DNA from: Pseudomonas sp. B21-015
GTDB lineage: Bacteria > Pseudomonadota > Gammaproteobacteria > Pseudomonadales > Pseudomonadaceae
Assembly: GCF_024749285.1 (NCBI RefSeq)
Contig: NZ_CP087196.1
Location: 1,178,001-1,242,000, forward strand
Reading direction: 5' to 3'
Length of the DNA: 64,000 nt
Below, in pieces: positions 1 through 10,240 of the stretch. The notes under the pieces were generated by a model. That model was not told the DNA's origin. It was given only the letters and a program-made list of their open reading frames with translations, and made no database searches. Within the stretch, counting starts at the first letter, position 1. Each line of letters begins with the position of its first letter. A program made the translations under genes and the position numbers.

Positions 1-16
1 GCTGGCGATAGTCCAT
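1..16 (-). CDS. 5' end of a gene leaving the window, probably an aldo/keto reductase (partial)
   Basis: On the minus strand an ATG at 16-14 opens a frame reading MDYRQ to the window edge. It is preceded by a strong ribosome binding site, AAGGAG, with eight bases between it and the ATG. In Pseudomonas the gene divergent from rplM is a Tas-like NADP(H)-dependent aldo/keto reductase whose product begins MDYR. Only five codons are visible, so the identity rests on gene-order knowledge plus this short match and is tentative. Confidence 0.4.
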
Positions 17-261
17 CGGGTGCTCCTTGGGCAAAACAATCATAAAAGCAGGTTGAAATATTTTTCGCAATCTGCATAATTGCGCACCTCTTTCTGCAGT
101 GGAAGTGATGCGCCGCCGCCGAAGAATCTTGCCGTTGAACGGACGCGCCGACCCGAGCCCCCGAAAGCGTCTGTATCCGGCTGCCTTTGACTTGTCAAAG
201 TACGCACTATTCAGTAAGATCCGCCGTCTAATTTACAGGGCGGCCCCTGAGGCTATAAAGA
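17..261 (+). promoter_or_regulatory. rplM-rpsI leader and promoter region
   Basis: This 245-base gap separates the divergent gene at the left edge from rplM. I see no convincing gene in it; a 60-codon open frame from about 99 runs into rplM and has no family resemblance. A TTGACT (187-192) is a reasonable -35 element, but candidate -10 hexamers (TATTCA at 208, TAAGAT at 215) have poor spacing. The exact start point is therefore not assigned. A leader carrying the autogenous control known for L13/S9 operons would be expected here, but I cannot show it. Confidence 0.35.
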
Positions 262-690
262 ATGAAAACTTTTACTGCTAAACCGGAAACAGTACAGCGC
301 GACTGGTTTGTCGTCGACGCTGCAGGTCAGACCCTGGGTCGTCTGGCCACCGAAATCGCGAGCCGTCTGCGTGGCAAGCATAAAGCTGAGTACACTCCTC
401 ACGTTGACACCGGCGATTACATCGTCGTTATCAATGCCGAGCAGATTCGTGTAACCGGTGCTAAAACCACCGACAAAATCTACTACTCCCACTCCGGTTT
501 CCCGGGCGGCATCAAGTCGATCAACTTCGAAAAGCTGATCGCTAAAGCCCCTGAGCGCGTGATCGAGACCGCGGTCAAAGGCATGCTGCCTAAGAACCCG
601 CTGGGTCGCGACATGTATCGTAAGCTGAAAGTCTATGCGGGCGCTGTACACCCTCATACTGCTCAGCAGCCCCAAGAACTGAAGTTTTAA
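262..690 (+). CDS. rplM: 50S ribosomal protein L13
   Basis: The 142-residue product has the family's usual length and the L13 core: [18 protein letters not shown] near residues 15-32, a [10 protein letters not shown] segment near 52-61, and [20 protein letters not shown] near 114-133. L13 is an early-assembling large-subunit protein that binds 23S rRNA. The start follows a GGCTATAAAGA stretch with only a weak Shine-Dalgarno, which fits a gene under translational feedback. The gene is 14 bases upstream of rpsI, the universal L13-S9 pair, so the two are co-transcribed. Identification is secure. Confidence 0.98.
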   Translation: MKTFTAKPETVQRDWFVVDAAGQTLGRLATEIASRLRGKHKAEYTPHVDTGDYIVVINAEQIRVTGAKTTDKIYYSHSGFPGGIKSINFEKLIAKAPERVIETAVKGMLPKNPLGRDMYRKLKVYAGAVHPHTAQQPQELKF

Positions 691-704
691 CGGAATAGTT
701 CATT

Positions 705-1097
705 ATGTCGGCGACTCAAAATTACGGCACTGGCCGTCGCAAGACCGCAACCGCACGCGTTTTCCTGCGTCCGGGCACTGGTAACATCTCCATCAACAAC
801 CGTTCGCTGGATAATTTCTTCGGCCGCGAAACTGCCCGCATGGTAGTTCGTCAGCCGCTGGAATTGACTGAGACTGTCGAGAAGTTCGACATCTACGTCA
901 CCGTGATCGGCGGTGGTGTAAGTGGTCAAGCTGGCGCGATCCGCCACGGTATCACCCGCGCTCTGATGGACTACGACGAAACTCTGCGCGGTGCTCTGCG
1001 CAAAGCCGGCTTCGTAACCCGCGATGCACGTGAAGTTGAACGTAAGAAAGTCGGTCTGCGTAAAGCGCGTAAGCGTCCGCAGTACTCGAAGCGTTAA
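705..1097 (+). CDS. rpsI: 30S ribosomal protein S9
   Basis: The 130-residue product begins [15 protein letters not shown], the S9 N-terminal signature, and ends in the very basic tail [11 protein letters not shown]. That tail reaches into the ribosomal P site and contacts the initiator tRNA in known structures. Length is normal. The gene follows rplM after 14 bases, and a strong intrinsic terminator lies 22 bases past the stop codon, so rplM-rpsI forms a closed two-gene operon. Confidence 0.98.
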   Translation: MSATQNYGTGRRKTATARVFLRPGTGNISINNRSLDNFFGRETARMVVRQPLELTETVEKFDIYVTVIGGGVSGQAGAIRHGITRALMDYDETLRGALRKAGFVTRDAREVERKKVGLRKARKRPQYSKR

Positions 1098-1118
1098 TTC
1101 GCTTTCACGTTCAAAAAG

Positions 1119-1155
1119 AACGCCCAGTTTCCTTGCGAAGCTGGGCGTTTTTTTA
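1119..1155 (+). terminator. Rho-independent terminator of rplM-rpsI
   Basis: The perfect 9-bp stem AACGCCCAG / CTGGGCGTT (1119-1127 with 1141-1149) is followed by a seven-T tract. It sits 22 bases after the rpsI stop codon. Confidence 0.9.
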
Positions 1156-1191
1156 TGGGTGCGATTTATCAGAGAATTGCGCTGTGACAAC

Positions 1192-1218
1192 TTGCCACAT
1201 CCGCAGAGGCCCTATACT
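1192..1218 (+). promoter_or_regulatory. Candidate sigma-70 promoter of petABC
   Basis: TTGCCA (1192-1197) and TATACT (1213-1218) are separated by 15-16 bases between the rpsI terminator and petA. The -10 box is near consensus but the spacer is slightly short. This would give a 5' leader of about 140 bases before petA. Confidence 0.5.
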
Positions 1219-1364
1219 GCAAGGCTTGGCAGTGGAGCCTCTGGGTAATTACCTTGTCAGAATTGGGGCTTTTCATTACCATTCGGCAAAATTTTTATAA
1301 GTTCAGATTTTTACTTAGTAGACGCCTGATTTAACAGGCCACAAAGCTGATGGGAGAGGACTGA

Positions 1365-1958
1365 ATGAGCAATGACGGCGTGAATGCAGGCCGGCGTCGC
1401 TTCTTGGTAGCAGCCACATCCGTGGTGGGTGCTGCAGGAGCGGTGGGGGCTGCGGTCCCGTTCGTGGGGTCATGGTTTCCCAGTGCCAAGGCGAAAGCCG
1501 CAGGTGCACCGGTGAAAGTGAATGTCAGCAAAATCGAGCCAGGTCAGCAAATGATTGCTGAGTGGCGCGGTCAGCCGGTGTTCATCGTCCGCCGTACCGA
1601 GGAAATCCTGGGGAATCTGAAAAAGATCGAGGGCCAGTTGTCTGACCCCGCCTCCAAGAACTCTACGCAACCGACCTATGTTGACCCGCAGACGCGTTCG
1701 ATCAAGCCAGAAGTCCTGCTGCTGATCGGTATTTGCACACACCTGGGTTGCTCACCGACCTTCCGTCCGGAAGTGGCTCCTGCGGACCTGGGCAAGGATT
1801 GGGTCGGGGGGTATTTCTGCCCTTGCCACGGTTCTCACTACGATCTGGCTGGCCGCGTCTACAAGTCGCAACCCGCGCCTTTGAATCTGCCAGTTCCCCC
1901 GCATTCCTATGAGACCGATGACATCATTGTCATTGGCGTCGATACGGAGAAAGCGTGA
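1365..1958 (+). CDS. petA: Ubiquinol-cytochrome c reductase iron-sulfur (Rieske) subunit
   Basis: This subunit of cytochrome bc1 passes one electron from ubiquinol at the Qo site to cytochrome c1. The 197-residue product starts with a twin-arginine segment (GRRRFLVA, about residues 9-16) and one hydrophobic anchor (about 16-35). This fits Tat-dependent insertion of a pre-folded Fe-S protein. The 2Fe-2S cluster motifs are CTHLGC (124-129) and CPCHGS (152-157), with ligands C124, H126, C152 and H155. The remaining cysteines, C129 and C154, form the family disulfide. The stop codon overlaps the petB start by one base, so translation of petABC is coupled. A TGGGAGAGG ribosome binding site precedes the ATG. 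Confidence 0.97.
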   Translation: MSNDGVNAGRRRFLVAATSVVGAAGAVGAAVPFVGSWFPSAKAKAAGAPVKVNVSKIEPGQQMIAEWRGQPVFIVRRTEEILGNLKKIEGQLSDPASKNSTQPTYVDPQTRSIKPEVLLLIGICTHLGCSPTFRPEVAPADLGKDWVGGYFCPCHGSHYDLAGRVYKSQPAPLNLPVPPHSYETDDIIVIGVDTEKA

Positions 1959-3169
1959 TGAGCAAGTTCATGGATTGGGTTGATGCGCGCTTCCCCGCGA
2001 CCAAAATGTGGGAAGACCATCTCAGCAAGTACTACGCCCCGAAGAACTTCAACTTCTTCTACTTCTTTGGCTCCCTGGCACTGCTCGTTCTGGTCAACCA
2101 GATCGTTACCGGTGTCTGGCTGACCATGAGCTACACCCCGTCGGCGGAAGAAGCGTTTGCCTCCGTCGAATACATCATGCGCGACGTCGAGTACGGCTCG
2201 ATCCTGCGCCTGCTGCACTCCACCGGCGCTTCGGCGTTCTTCATCGTGGTTTACCTGCACATGTTCCGTGGCCTGCTCTACGGTTCGTACCAGAAACCAC
2301 GTGAGCTGGTGTGGGTGTTCGGCATGCTGATTTACCTGGCGCTGATGGCTGAAGCCTTCATGGGTTACCTGCTGCCATGGGGTCAGATGTCCTACTGGGG
2401 CGCCCAGGTGATCATCTCGCTGTTCGGTGCGATTCCAGTCATCGGTAACGACCTGACCCAGTGGATCCGTGGTGACTACCTGATTTCCGGTATTACCCTG
2501 AACCGCTTCTTCGCCCTGCATGTGGTTGCCCTGCCGATCGTGATCCTCGGTCTGGTGGTGCTGCACGTTCTGGCACTGCACGAAGTCGGTTCGAACAACC
2601 CTGACGGCGTGGACATCAAGAAACACAAAGACGAAAACGGCGTACCGCTGGACGGCATTGCCTTCCACCCGTATTACACCGTGAAAGATATCGTCGGCGT
2701 GGTGGTGTTCCTGTTCATCTTCTGCGCCATCGTGTTTTTCTTCCCGGAAATGGGCGGGTACTTCCTCGAGAAGCCGAACTTTGAAGTGGCGAACGCCTTC
2801 AAGACCCCTGAGCACATCGCTCCGGTCTGGTACTTCACGCCGTTCTACGCGATTCTGCGGGCGGTTCCGGACAAGCTCCTGGGTGTTGTTGCCATGGGTG
2901 CTTCGATTGCCTTGCTGTTCGTCCTGCCCTGGCTTGACCGTAGCCCGGTCAAGTCCATGCGCTACAAGGGTTGGCTGAGCAAGATCTGGCTCTGGGTGTT
3001 CTGCATCTCCTTCGTGATTCTTGGCTGGCTGGGCGTCATGGCGCCTACCCCGGAACGTACGTTGCTGTCGCAGGTTTGTACCTTCCTGTACTTCGCCTAC
3101 TTCATTCTGATGCCGTTCTACACCAGGCTCGAGAAGACCAAACCGGTTCCGGAAAGGGTGACTGGCTGA
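1958..3169 (+). CDS. petB: Cytochrome b subunit of the bc1 complex
   Basis: The 403-residue membrane protein has about eight hydrophobic helices. Two haem-ligand pairs are visible: H87/H101 in one helix and H188/H203 in another (a 14- or 15-residue gap each). The Qo-site motif, usually PEWY, reads PVWY in the segment HIAPVWYFTPFYAILR. I chose the ATG at 1958, which overlaps the petA stop (TGATG), over the GTG one codon earlier. The protein carries the Qo and Qi quinone sites and both b haems. The stop overlaps the petC start in the same TGATG manner, giving tight stoichiometric coupling. Confidence 0.97.
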   Translation: MSKFMDWVDARFPATKMWEDHLSKYYAPKNFNFFYFFGSLALLVLVNQIVTGVWLTMSYTPSAEEAFASVEYIMRDVEYGSILRLLHSTGASAFFIVVYLHMFRGLLYGSYQKPRELVWVFGMLIYLALMAEAFMGYLLPWGQMSYWGAQVIISLFGAIPVIGNDLTQWIRGDYLISGITLNRFFALHVVALPIVILGLVVLHVLALHEVGSNNPDGVDIKKHKDENGVPLDGIAFHPYYTVKDIVGVVVFLFIFCAIVFFFPEMGGYFLEKPNFEVANAFKTPEHIAPVWYFTPFYAILRAVPDKLLGVVAMGASIALLFVLPWLDRSPVKSMRYKGWLSKIWLWVFCISFVILGWLGVMAPTPERTLLSQVCTFLYFAYFILMPFYTRLEKTKPVPERVTG

Positions 3170-3951
3170 TGAAAAAGCTATTTGCTGTACTGATTCTTGC
3201 GGCGATGCCTGCACTGTCTTTTGCGGCCGAGCACGGTGGTCCAGAGCTGGAAAAGGTCGACATCGACGTTTCCGACAAGGCTGCCATGCAGGACGGCGCG
3301 CGTACGTTCGCCAACTACTGCATGGGTTGCCACAGCGCCAAGTTCCAGCGTTACGAGCGTGTCGCCGATGACCTGGGCATTCCTCATGAGCTGATGCTCG
3401 AGAAGCTGGTGTTCACCGGCGCCAAGATCGGCGACCACATGAACATCGGCATGCAGCCAGCTGACGCCAAGACCTGGTTCGGTGCAGCGCCGCCGGACCT
3501 GACGCTGGTGGCTCGCGTTCGTGGCACGGACTGGCTCTATGGCTACCTGCGTTCGTTCTATGAAGACCCGTCGCGTCCATGGGGCGTGAACAACAAAGTG
3601 TTCCCGAACGTCGGCATGCCTAACGTTCTGGTCGGCCTGCAGGGTCGTCAGGTGGTAGGCTGTAAACAAGTTCAAATCGTCGAAGACGGCAAGAAGCAAT
3701 ACGATCCGCTGACCGGCACCGCTTTGACTCATGAAGCTTGCGATCAACTGACGGTATTGCCGAAAACCGGCGCGCTGAACGAAGAGCAGTTCGATGAGAA
3801 GGTCAAGAATCTGGTGACTTTCCTGGCCTACTCGGCCAACCCGGTGAAGCTGCAGCATCAGCGCATCGGTACCTATGTGTTGCTGTACCTGGCGTTCTTC
3901 TTCGTATTCGCTTACTTGCTCAAGCGTGAATACTGGAAAGACGTCCATTGA
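3169..3951 (+). CDS. petC: Cytochrome c1
   Basis: The 260-residue precursor has a Sec signal peptide (about residues 1-20, ending SFAA), one haem-attachment motif CMGCH (51-55), and a C-terminal hydrophobic anchor (about 235-252) followed by KREYWKDVH. A Met in the IGMQPAD segment is the likely sixth haem ligand. The start at 3169 shares its A with the petB TGA stop. An open frame continues upstream inside petB but lacks the signal peptide and was not used. The product takes electrons from the Rieske protein and passes them to soluble or oxidase-bound cytochrome c on the periplasmic side. Confidence 0.97.
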   Translation: MKKLFAVLILAAMPALSFAAEHGGPELEKVDIDVSDKAAMQDGARTFANYCMGCHSAKFQRYERVADDLGIPHELMLEKLVFTGAKIGDHMNIGMQPADAKTWFGAAPPDLTLVARVRGTDWLYGYLRSFYEDPSRPWGVNNKVFPNVGMPNVLVGLQGRQVVGCKQVQIVEDGKKQYDPLTGTALTHEACDQLTVLPKTGALNEEQFDEKVKNLVTFLAYSANPVKLQHQRIGTYVLLYLAFFFVFAYLLKREYWKDVH

Positions 3952-4005
3952 TAAAGCTGTAAGCCATTGCTGTTAATCGCGCGCGCCCAAGGGCGTCTCC
4001 AAGGT

Positions 4006-4065
4006 GTAACGAGTCTGGTGAGCCAGGCGTTACGGGAGGCGCCCTCTGGGCGCGTGTGTTTTTCC
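4006..4065 (+). terminator. Compound hairpin after petABC, probable terminator
   Basis: Two adjacent stems lie in the petC-sspA gap. The first pairs GTAACG (4006-4011) with CGTTAC (4028-4033) and has an inner CTGG/CCAG stem. The second pairs GCGCCC (4039-4044) with GGGCGC (4048-4053) around a TCT loop and is followed by GTGTG and then five Ts. The second looks like an intrinsic terminator with a displaced U-tract, so read-through into sspAB is possible. Confidence 0.5.
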
Positions 4066-4100
4066 GTTTTCGATAATTTCAACAAGCGAGGAGGACCGCC

Positions 4101-4718
4101 ATGGGCGTGACCAATCGGTTGGCCTGTTACTCCGACCCCGCCGACCACTATTCCCACCGAGTGCGCATCGTACTTGCAGAGAAGGGTGTCAGCGCCGAGA
4201 TCATTTACGTGGAAGCTGGTCGCCAGCCGCCTAAACTGATCGAAGTGAACCCTTACGGAAGCCTGCCCACCCTGGTCGATCGTGACCTGGCGTTGTGGGA
4301 GTCGACCGTGGTGATGGAGTATCTGGATGAGCGTTACCCGCACCCGCCGTTACTGCCGGTTTATCCCGTGGCGCGTGCCAACAGCCGTCTGCTGATTCAT
4401 CGTATTCAGCGTGACTGGTGTGGCCTGGTGGATCTGATTCTGGATTCGCGGACCAAGGAGGCAGCCCGTGTCGTGGCTCGTAAAGAGCTGCGCGAAAGCC
4501 TGACAGGCGTGTCGCCGTTGTTCGCCGACAAGCCGTTTTTCCTCAGTGAGGAACAAAGTCTGGTGGATTGCTGCCTATTGCCAATACTCTGGCGATTGCC
4601 GATTTTGGGTATAGAACTGCCGCGGCCTGCCAAGCCGCTGCTTGATTACATGGAGCGCTCGTTTGCGCGTGAGGCATTCCAGGCGAGTCTGTCTGGTGTC
4701 GAGCGCGATATGCGCTAA
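4101..4718 (+). CDS. sspA: Stringent starvation protein A
   Basis: The 205-residue product has a glutathione-S-transferase-like fold: an N-terminal thioredoxin-like part ([21 protein letters not shown] near residues 8-28, [13 protein letters not shown] near 50-62) and a helical C-terminal half. In this family the GST catalytic residue is lost; the protein instead binds RNA polymerase holoenzyme and supports acid and starvation survival and virulence genes. A strong site, GAGGAGGACCGCC, precedes the ATG. The gene follows petABC and is 16 bases from sspB, the conserved order. It may be driven partly by read-through from petABC. Confidence 0.95.
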   Translation: MGVTNRLACYSDPADHYSHRVRIVLAEKGVSAEIIYVEAGRQPPKLIEVNPYGSLPTLVDRDLALWESTVVMEYLDERYPHPPLLPVYPVARANSRLLIHRIQRDWCGLVDLILDSRTKEAARVVARKELRESLTGVSPLFADKPFFLSEEQSLVDCCLLPILWRLPILGIELPRPAKPLLDYMERSFAREAFQASLSGVERDMR

Positions 4719-4734
4719 GGCTTAAGGAGCCGCT

Positions 4735-5145
4735 ATGAACTCCAGTCGACCTTATCTGGTCCGCGCGCTCTACGAGTGGATTGTGGACAACGATTGCACC
4801 CCGCACATGCTGGTCAATTCCGAGTATCCGTCGGTGCAGGTGCCTCAAGGGTTTGCCAGTGAGGGGCAGATTGTCCTGAACGTATCCCCGGCGGCCGTGC
4901 GTCATTTGCACATGGACAACGAGGCGGTCAGCTTCGAAGGGCGCTTCGGTGGCGTGCCACACACCCTGTACGTGCCTATCGCGTCGATCCTGGGCATTTA
5001 TGCTCGGGAGAACGGTCAGGGCATGGTGTTCGATCTGGAATCGCCTCTGGAAGACGAGGAAGAGATCGAGCCGGATGATGTTCCGCCACCCGACAGTGAG
5101 CCGCCGCGTCCCAGCGGTCGACCGAGTTTGAAGGTGGTGAAGTAA
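4735..5145 (+). CDS. sspB: ClpXP protease specificity-enhancing factor SspB
   Basis: The 136-residue product has the folded SspB domain (about residues 1-105: RPYLVRALYEWIVDN, HMLVNSEYPSVQVP, GIYARENGQGM). An acidic, proline-rich flexible tail follows, ending in the conserved ClpX-binding module RPSLKVVK. SspB binds the ssrA tag of stalled-ribosome products and tethers them to ClpX. AAGGAG lies eight bases before the ATG. It is co-transcribed with sspA and ends two bases before a strong bidirectional terminator. Confidence 0.96.
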   Translation: MNSSRPYLVRALYEWIVDNDCTPHMLVNSEYPSVQVPQGFASEGQIVLNVSPAAVRHLHMDNEAVSFEGRFGGVPHTLYVPIASILGIYARENGQGMVFDLESPLEDEEEIEPDDVPPPDSEPPRPSGRPSLKVVK

Positions 5146-5146
5146 T

Positions 5147-5178
5147 AAAAAAGGCGATCCGAATGGATCGCCTTTTTT
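5147..5178. terminator. Bidirectional terminator between sspB and dolP
   Basis: A perfect 14-bp inverted repeat, AAAAAAGGCGATCC (5147-5160) with GGATCGCCTTTTTT (5165-5178), has a four-base loop. It has T-tracts on both strands, so it can stop sspAB from the left and the minus-strand envelope cluster from the right. Confidence 0.9.
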
Positions 5179-5183
5179 ATTAC

Positions 5184-5210
5184 GTAGGAGCTGCCGAAGG
5201 TTGCTCCTAC
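5184..5210. repeat. Small REP-like palindrome (GTAGGAGC type)
   Basis: GTAGGAGC (5184-5191) and GCTCCTAC (5203-5210) flank an 11-base loop TGCCGAAGGTT. An almost identical element is at 61107-61133. It is the common Pseudomonas intergenic palindrome of the GGAGCTGCCGAAGGCTGC kind and lies downstream of both convergent genes. Confidence 0.7.
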
Positions 5211-5253
5211 AGGGGGCGATGGCGATCTCGAGGATGCCATCGCCGGGCAAGTA

Positions 5254-6888
<1,635 letters not shown>

Positions 6889-6889
<1 letters not shown>

Positions 6890-8721
6890 TAGCGCGAGGT
6901 GTCCGGCAGGCGTTGAACCTGACCGTTGACGAACTCTGCCCATGGCAACTGACGCTCGACCCGTTGATTCTGAGTCATGCCCAGGCTACCCGATTGGCCT
7001 TCGATGCGACTGTCTGGCAAGGCCTTGAGTTGCCCCAGGCGTGGTGCCAGGCGATAAGCGTCGACGCCCATCGCGTACAGACGACCCAGGCTGCCGCTGG
7101 CTTGTGGCCATTGTGCGGTGACCTGTTTACGCAGCGGGTCGTTGGCATCCAGCAGCCATGGGGTTTCGCAGAAGCGAATACCGTTCATGTCGTTGTACTG
7201 GTTCTGGTCGCCGCTGGCGCTGAACACGTGGGAGGTGGCGTAAACCGGCACATCGCCCGCGTACTGGAAGTTCAGGGTCGGTTTGATCTGTTGAGCCTGT
7301 TGCGGTGTCGCGGCCAGGAAGATGAACTCGATGTCCTGACGACGCGAAGGCTGGGCGGCTACCTGCGAGCCAACGGTGCTTTGCAGGCTCTTGGCGCGGC
7401 CTTCGCTCTGGCGCAGCTGGAACATGTCGGCAATCTGCTGTGCCAGTTGCACCGGTTGGTCGACACGCTCGGTAGCGACGATGCTGCCACCGTTGGCTTG
7501 CCAATCCTGGCTGAATGCCCTGAGTACGCGATTGCCCCATTCGCCTTTCGGCACCATGATGGCGGCGCGATGCAGGCCATCGGCGCGCGCACGGCGAGAT
7601 ACTTCGCGGGCTTCGTCTTCAGCGGCAAGACCGAACTGGAACAGTTGGGCCGGACCTTGTTCGCCCTCGCTGTAGTTCAGCGCCAGGGTGGTGATCGGCA
7701 ATTGCGGGCGAGTGCTGAGCTGTTTGACCAGCGGCTTCTCCAGTGGGCCGATGACCAGTTGCACGCCATCGGCCTGGGCTTTGCGATAGAAATCGTCCAG
7801 CGACATCCGCGGCGGCACAGTGGTCATTATCGAACTGTCATAAAATACGATGGCTGGCGGATTCTGCCCGGCTTGTTGCGCCTGGTAGTGAGCAGCCACG
7901 ATACCTTCACGCAGTGCCTTGCTGGCAGCCGCCAGCGGGCCATCTGCTTGAGGCAGCAGCACGGCAATTTTGCTCAAAGGCTGGCTAGCCAGTTCCTTGA
8001 GCTTGGTCAGTGGCAGCGGCAGCTGGATGGCAGCCGGGTGCTTTGGATTCTGTTCGCGCCAGTGGTCGATCGCGGTTTGCTGCTGTTCCAGGGTGCCGGC
8101 CGTTTTCACTGCCAGCGCCAGACGGATCCAGCCGCCGAGGTCGTCATCGGTGGTCGGCTGCAATTGATCGGTCGGCAGCGAAGCGATCAGGGTCCAGATC
8201 GCTTCGTGGTTCTTGCTGGCGGCTTCACCTTCAAGCATTGGGGCAATGAAGATGCGCTCCCGTGCGGCGGGGAGGGTCTGGCCGTCGGCTTCAAGGGCGC
8301 GGGCATGCACGGTGCCGGTGCGAACCTGTTGTTCGACCGGCAGTTCGCCCAGGCGTTGCAGGCTCGGATGGCTCAGGAAGGTCAGCGCCGCTTTGGGCTG
8401 ATTGCGGACCATGGCCAGTTCAGCCGCCAGGGTACTGGCGAAGACCTGTTGGCCAGGCTTGAGTTGTTCCATCGGTACTTGTTGCAGGATTTGCGCGGAT
8501 CGGCCGGCATTGCCCTGACGATAAGCCAGGTCTGCCGCACTCAAGCGCAGCAAGGCTGCCTTGTCCGGCGTTTTGCTTTGAGCAGCCTGTTCGAGCAGTT
8601 GCTCGATACTGGCATCCGGGGTCCGTGGAAGTTCGCCAAGGCTGGAGGAGGGCGAGCTGGCGCAAGCCGCCAGCAAGGCAGCGAGGCAGAGGGCAGAGAA
8701 CAGCCGCAGGCAAGCGATCAT
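6889..8721 (-). CDS. lpoA: Penicillin-binding protein activator LpoA
   Basis: The 610-residue lipoprotein has the signal MIACLRLFSALCLAALLAAC, with the lipidated Cys near residue 20. An N-terminal TPR-like helical region (about 30-270) is followed by a periplasmic-binding-protein-like domain (about 280-600; ISKIAVLLPQADGPLAAASKALREG marks its start). LpoA reaches through the peptidoglycan from the outer membrane to stimulate PBP1a transpeptidation. The gene leads the minus-strand cluster and diverges from rsmI across 210 bases. It fits the family's length and domain order. Confidence 0.93.
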
Positions 8722-8931
8722 GTAAGTGTTCCTGATACTCGATCAAATTAGCGTGGAATTGTACCCAAGCGCTGGCCGGGACGCGATGTTACTGGCGTGA
8801 ATCGATCAATTTAGCTCGTGCAAATGTTGCTGCACTGCACAAAAGGCTGGAAAACCGAGGGTTGCTCGCAGGTATCACGAATGTCGCTACGCGCTACAAT
8901 GGCGGCTTTTACCGATCATGAGGTGTGCGCT

Positions 8932-9804
8932 TTGACTGCTCCAGGTGCTTTGAATTCCGCTGCTGGCTCGCTTTATGTGGTGGCGACGCCCATCGGCAAC
9001 CTGGATGACATCAGTGCGCGTGCGCTGAAGATCCTGCGCGAGGTCGCCTTGATTGCTGCCGAAGACACTCGCCACTCCCAGCGATTGATGCAGCATTTCG
9101 GCATACCCACGCCGCTGGCGGCCTGTCATGAACACAACGAGCGGGATGAAGGTAGCCGTTTTATCACCCGTCTGCTGGCGGGCGATGATGTGGCGTTGAT
9201 CTCCGACGCCGGGACGCCGCTGATTTCCGATCCGGGTTATCACCTGGTGCGTCAGGCCCGTGCCGCGGGGATCAATGTGGTGCCGGTTCCGGGCGCCTGT
9301 GCGCTGATCGCGGCACTCTCGGCGGCGGGGCTGCCGTCCGACCGTTTCATCTTCGAAGGGTTTCTGCCGGCCAAGGCTGTCGGTCGGCGCGCTCGTCTGG
9401 AACTCATAAAAGAAGAGCCGCGCACGCTGATTTTCTATGAAGCCCCGCACCGGATCCTTGAATGCCTGCAAGACATGGAGCTGGTATTTGGCGCCGAGCG
9501 TCCGGCGTTGCTGGCGCGCGAACTGACCAAGACCTTCGAAACCCTTAAAGGTTTGCCGCTGGCCGAGTTGCGTGAGTTCGTCGAGTCGGACAGCAACCAG
9601 CAGCGCGGAGAGTGCGTAGTGCTGGTCGCCGGCTGGTCTGCACCCGAAACCGAGGACGCTGTCAGCAGTGAAGCCATGCGTATTCTCAACTTGCTGCTCG
9701 AAGAGATGCCGCTCAAGCGTGCCGCGGCATTGGCGGCGCAAATTACCGGCGAACGCAAGAATGTGCTCTATCAGGTCGCGCTGGATAAGCAAAAGGGCGA
9801 GTAA
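8932..9804 (+). CDS. rsmI: 16S rRNA (cytidine(1402)-2'-O)-methyltransferase
   Basis: RsmI methylates the ribose of C1402 in the ribosomal P site. The 290-residue product opens with the tetrapyrrole-methylase fold: SLYVVATPIGNLDDISARAL, AEDTRHSQRLMQHF and LISDAGTPLISDPGYHLV, then VPVPGACALIAALSAAGLP. I chose the TTG at 8932 because GAGGTG lies six bases upstream and the conserved region begins about 14 residues later. The frame is open back to 8818, but that extension would precede a TACAAT box at 8895-8900 that looks like the -10 element. The gene diverges from lpoA. Confidence 0.93.
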   Translation: MTAPGALNSAAGSLYVVATPIGNLDDISARALKILREVALIAAEDTRHSQRLMQHFGIPTPLAACHEHNERDEGSRFITRLLAGDDVALISDAGTPLISDPGYHLVRQARAAGINVVPVPGACALIAALSAAGLPSDRFIFEGFLPAKAVGRRARLELIKEEPRTLIFYEAPHRILECLQDMELVFGAERPALLARELTKTFETLKGLPLAELREFVESDSNQQRGECVVLVAGWSAPETEDAVSSEAMRILNLLLEEMPLKRAAALAAQITGERKNVLYQVALDKQKGE

Positions 9805-9873
9805 AACCGATGCGCAGCGCCGGGCAGAGGCTTTTAGCGCTTGTTCTTCGGCCGCTCTGCCGTTAACCTTCGC

Positions 9874-10233
9874 GGTGGAGAGTCGATCGGACAGTCGCTG
9901 CCCTCTATGAAAATTAGGGGGGGGAGGAAAGTCCGGGCTCCATAGGGCGAAGTGCCAGGTAATGCCTGGGAGGCGTGAGCCTACGGAAAGTGCCACAGAA
10001 AATAACCGCCTAAGCGCTTCGGCGCCGGTAAGGGTGAAAAGGTGCGGTAAGAGCGCACCGCACGTCTGGCAACAGTTCGTGGCTAGGTAAACCCCACTTG
10101 GAGCAAGACCAAATAGGGTCCCAAGGCGTGGCCCGCGCTGGGACCGGGTAGGTTGCTAAAGATGTCCAGTGATGGCCATCGTAGACGAATGACTGTTCAA
10201 GACAGAACCCGGCTTACAGATCGACTCTCCACC
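9874..10233 (+). ncRNA. rnpB: RNase P RNA (class A)
   Basis: The catalytic RNA of RNase P, which removes 5' leaders from tRNA precursors, is recognised by GAGGAAAGTCCGGGCTCC (about 9931-9948), the invariant P4/J3-4 region, and by the 3' counterpart ACAGAACCCGGCTTACAG (about 10202-10219). The ends are closed by a perfect 15-bp pairing of GGTGGAGAGTCGATC (9874-9888) with GATCGACTCTCCACC (10219-10233), which is P1 extended. A TTTTTT run follows at 10234. Exact mature ends are estimated from P1. It lies between rsmI and mraZ as in other Pseudomonas. Confidence 0.95.
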
Positions 10234-10240
10234 TTTTTTC
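10219..10240 (+). terminator. rnpB terminator
   Basis: The 3' strand of the P1 helix, ending CTCCACC, is followed directly by six Ts (10234-10239). The RNA's own closing helix plus the U-tract can serve as the intrinsic terminator. Confidence 0.6.

Noticed and set aside
1907..3214. 435-codon minus-strand open frame opposite petB
   Set aside because: It mirrors petB codon bias (Q/H/D-rich, no hydrophobic core) and petB is unmistakable on the other strand.
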